64,000 bases of DNA from Myxococcales bacterium (GTDB taxonomy: Bacteria; Lernaellota; Lernaellaia; Lernaellales; Lernaellaceae): NCBI GenBank assembly GCA_012517325.1, contig JAAYVF010000013.1:1-64000 (forward strand). Reading direction: 5' to 3'. How positions within the stretch are numbered: position 1 is the stretch's first letter; the number at the start of each line of letters is the position of its first letter. Position numbers and translations under genes: made by a program. Shown here in pieces: positions 62,732 to 64,000 of the stretch. Below the pieces are notes generated by a model, which made no database searches, had not been told where the DNA came from, and was given only the letters and a program-made list of their open reading frames with translations.

Positions 62732-63043
62732 TTATCCCAGAATCTGGGCGATTTTCAGTTGAGTGAACGGTTGCCGATGACCCCGCTTCTTCTGGAAGCC
62801 CTTGCGGCGGCGGTACTTGAAAATCACGACCTTGCGCGCCTTGCCCTGGGCGACGATCTCGCCGATCACCTTCGCGCCCGCCAGATAGGGAGCGCCGATC
62901 TTGGTGTCGGACTCGCCGCGAATCATCATGACCTTATCCAACTCAACCTTGTCGCCGACGCCGCCGGCCAGTTTCTCGACTTTCAGGAGGTCGCCTTCCT
63001 GAACCTTGAATTGCTGTCCGCCGGTTTCAATCAATGCATACAT
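62732..63043 (-). CDS. rplU: 50S ribosomal protein L21
   Basis: A 103-aa ribosomal protein that binds 23S rRNA. It starts MYALIETGGQQFKVQEGDLL and contains 'VIFKYRRRKGFQKKRGHRQP', the signature of L21. The ATG at 63043 is set by AAGGAA upstream and by the exact family length; the frame is open further upstream but those residues do not fit. The AT-rich spacer to the divergent FHA gene must hold the promoter. Confidence 0.98.
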   Translation of the reverse strand: MYALIETGGQQFKVQEGDLLKVEKLAGGVGDKVELDKVMMIRGESDTKIGAPYLAGAKVIGEIVAQGKARKVVIFKYRRRKGFQKKRGHRQPFTQLKIAQILG

Positions 63044-63234
63044 AGGCCCATTCCTTATCGAAAGACTTGGAGCGGCAGAAAATAATGAAAAGCACATTTT
63101 TTGTCAAGGGCATTTTCCGTTTTATTTTTTCGTGGTATGGGTGTGAAAAATCCCGCGCCTGTAGAATGATGGCCTGAATCGGCGGAGCGAACCGGTCCCA
63201 TCCGCCCGAGATTGCGGAAACAAAGGGAGACCCC

Positions 63235-64000
63235 ATGTTTCAGTTGGAATCCAGCGACGACCTAGGCCGCAAGCTGGTTTTTCCCCTCGTCAAGGTGAAA
63301 ACGACCATCGGCCGCGATCCGAGCAGCGATATCGTGCTGCAGGATGAAGACGTGTCCCGCCACCATTGCCGCCTGTACGTGATGAACGCCCAGGTGAAAA
63401 TCAAGGACGAGGATTCGGCCAACGGCACATTCGTCAACAATGTCCGGGTGAAGGACATGATCGACGTGACCGTCGGCGCCGAGCTCATCATCGGGTCGAA
63501 CCAATTTTATCTCCGGTCCGTCGAAGACCTGCCGGAAGAGGAAAATCTGCAACTGACGACCATGCTGACGGTCGATCAACTTCGCGATATGACACAGAGT
63601 TTCGATAGTCTGCTCGACCAGATGCCTCCCCCGTCCGACCAGATCGCCACCACCATGGTCGCCGACAAGGAGCAACTGCTCGAAAACATCTACCAGAAGA
63701 AGATCAACCTGAAGATTCACCCGAGCCTGGAAGTGATTTACGGCCCGGACAAAGGCAAGAAGTTTCTGCTGACGCCCGGCGAACACCGCATCGGTCGCGG
63801 CGGCAATTGCAACATCCACCTCGCCGACCCGATGATCAGCGGCGTGCACGCCACCGTCGAGGTGGACGGCGCCAGCATCATCTTCACCGATGAAGGCAGC
63901 CGCAACGGTTCCATCCTTAATAACAAGATCGTCCACACCCACCCGCTGCATCACAAAGACGTGCTGGTGTTGGGCGGCACGAAGATGAAATTCGTCTATC
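63235..64000 (+). CDS. Tandem FHA-domain protein, cut by the right edge
   Basis: At least 255 residues are visible before the window ends. Two FHA domains are present. The first, about residues 20-95, has 'TTIGRDPSSDIVLQDEDVSR', 'HHC' and 'DSANGTFVNN'. The second, about 165-255, has 'HRIGRGGNCNIHLADPMISG', 'VHATV' and 'GSRNGSILNN'. The conserved Gly-Arg, Ser and His residues for phosphothreonine recognition are present in both. The start is ATG at 63235 with AAAGGGAG upstream. More domains may follow. FHA proteins often report Ser/Thr kinase signals or organise secretion systems; neither is visible here. Confidence 0.88.
   Translation, partial: MFQLESSDDLGRKLVFPLVKVKTTIGRDPSSDIVLQDEDVSRHHCRLYVMNAQVKIKDEDSANGTFVNNVRVKDMIDVTVGAELIIGSNQFYLRSVEDLPEEENLQLTTMLTVDQLRDMTQSFDSLLDQMPPPSDQIATTMVADKEQLLENIYQKKINLKIHPSLEVIYGPDKGKKFLLTPGEHRIGRGGNCNIHLADPMISGVHATVEVDGASIIFTDEGSRNGSILNNKIVHTHPLHHKDVLVLGGTKMKFVY

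Noticed and set aside
62426-63043. A standard rplU-rpmA-obg operon
   Set aside because: The expected obg gene does not follow; a terminator and a lipoprotein gene come next.

Overview
The window reads as chromosomal DNA of a GC-rich, Gram-negative, probably free-living bacterium. The evidence is a signal-peptide TPR/beta-barrel protein, several lipoprotein-type signals, large hybrid sensor kinases and sulfatase-like inner-membrane enzymes. The glycine decarboxylase is split (gcvPA/gcvPB), and several secreted proteins carry long Asp/Asn runs. Together these suggest a deltaproteobacteria-like or candidate-phylum lineage. That is inference: there is no rRNA in the window to place it. No tRNA, rRNA, CRISPR array or prophage was seen.

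Layout. 0-0.13 kb: end of an insertion sequence. 0.3-9 kb: threonine/glycine catabolism (gcvH-gcvPA-gcvPB on +; tdh-kbl on -), a secreted sialidase-like protein and a TatT-like TPR protein. 9-17.3 kb: a minus-strand carbohydrate or surface-polymer cluster with a YdjC/ChbG deacetylase, a short GT9-like protein, a methyltransferase-GT2-GT4 fusion, a DUF5989 membrane protein, a methyltransferase-ferredoxin fusion and a radical SAM/SPASM protein. 17.3-22.8 kb: a membrane beta-propeller, a LemA-GIDE pair and a PHP-domain lipoprotein. 22.9-34.5 kb: two hybrid PAS/histidine kinase/receiver proteins around an FGE-like lipoprotein, a class II photolyase, a propeller lipoprotein and an ATP-grasp/GNAT pair. 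34.5-39.6 kb: an accessory-looking stretch with AT-rich spacers, a secreted SdrD-B-type protein, a 32-aa hydrophobic peptide, a possible structured RNA, an HTH-PilZ regulator, a TPR protein and a Cys-rich lipoprotein. 39.8-44.1 kb: a PQQ-type propeller, a dolichyl-phosphate-glucosyltransferase-like GT2 and a DUF2723-TPR membrane protein.

44.2-55.1 kb is the most coherent system: a six-gene minus-strand operon for synthase-dependent exopolysaccharide. In order of transcription it encodes a 67-aa membrane protein, a membrane protein with a degenerate GGDEF domain that keeps the c-di-GMP I-site, a DUF2334 deacetylase, a processive GT2 synthase, a GH8-like glycosidase and a 1768-aa TPR/beta-barrel export protein. 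Four of these match the gene content of Bacillus subtilis ydaJKLM (ydaN, the BcsB-like gene, is not seen), here joined to a BcsC/PelB-style outer-membrane exporter. 55.3-60.3 kb: divergent wecB and two sulfatase-like membrane enzymes. 60.4-64 kb: an inositol-monophosphatase family enzyme, another Asp-rich lipoprotein, rpmA-rplU, and an FHA protein cut by the right edge.

Polymer synthesis and surface decoration dominate. At least three PAS- or c-di-GMP-type sensors lie in the same 30 kb, so regulated surface-polymer production is a reasonable reading of the region.
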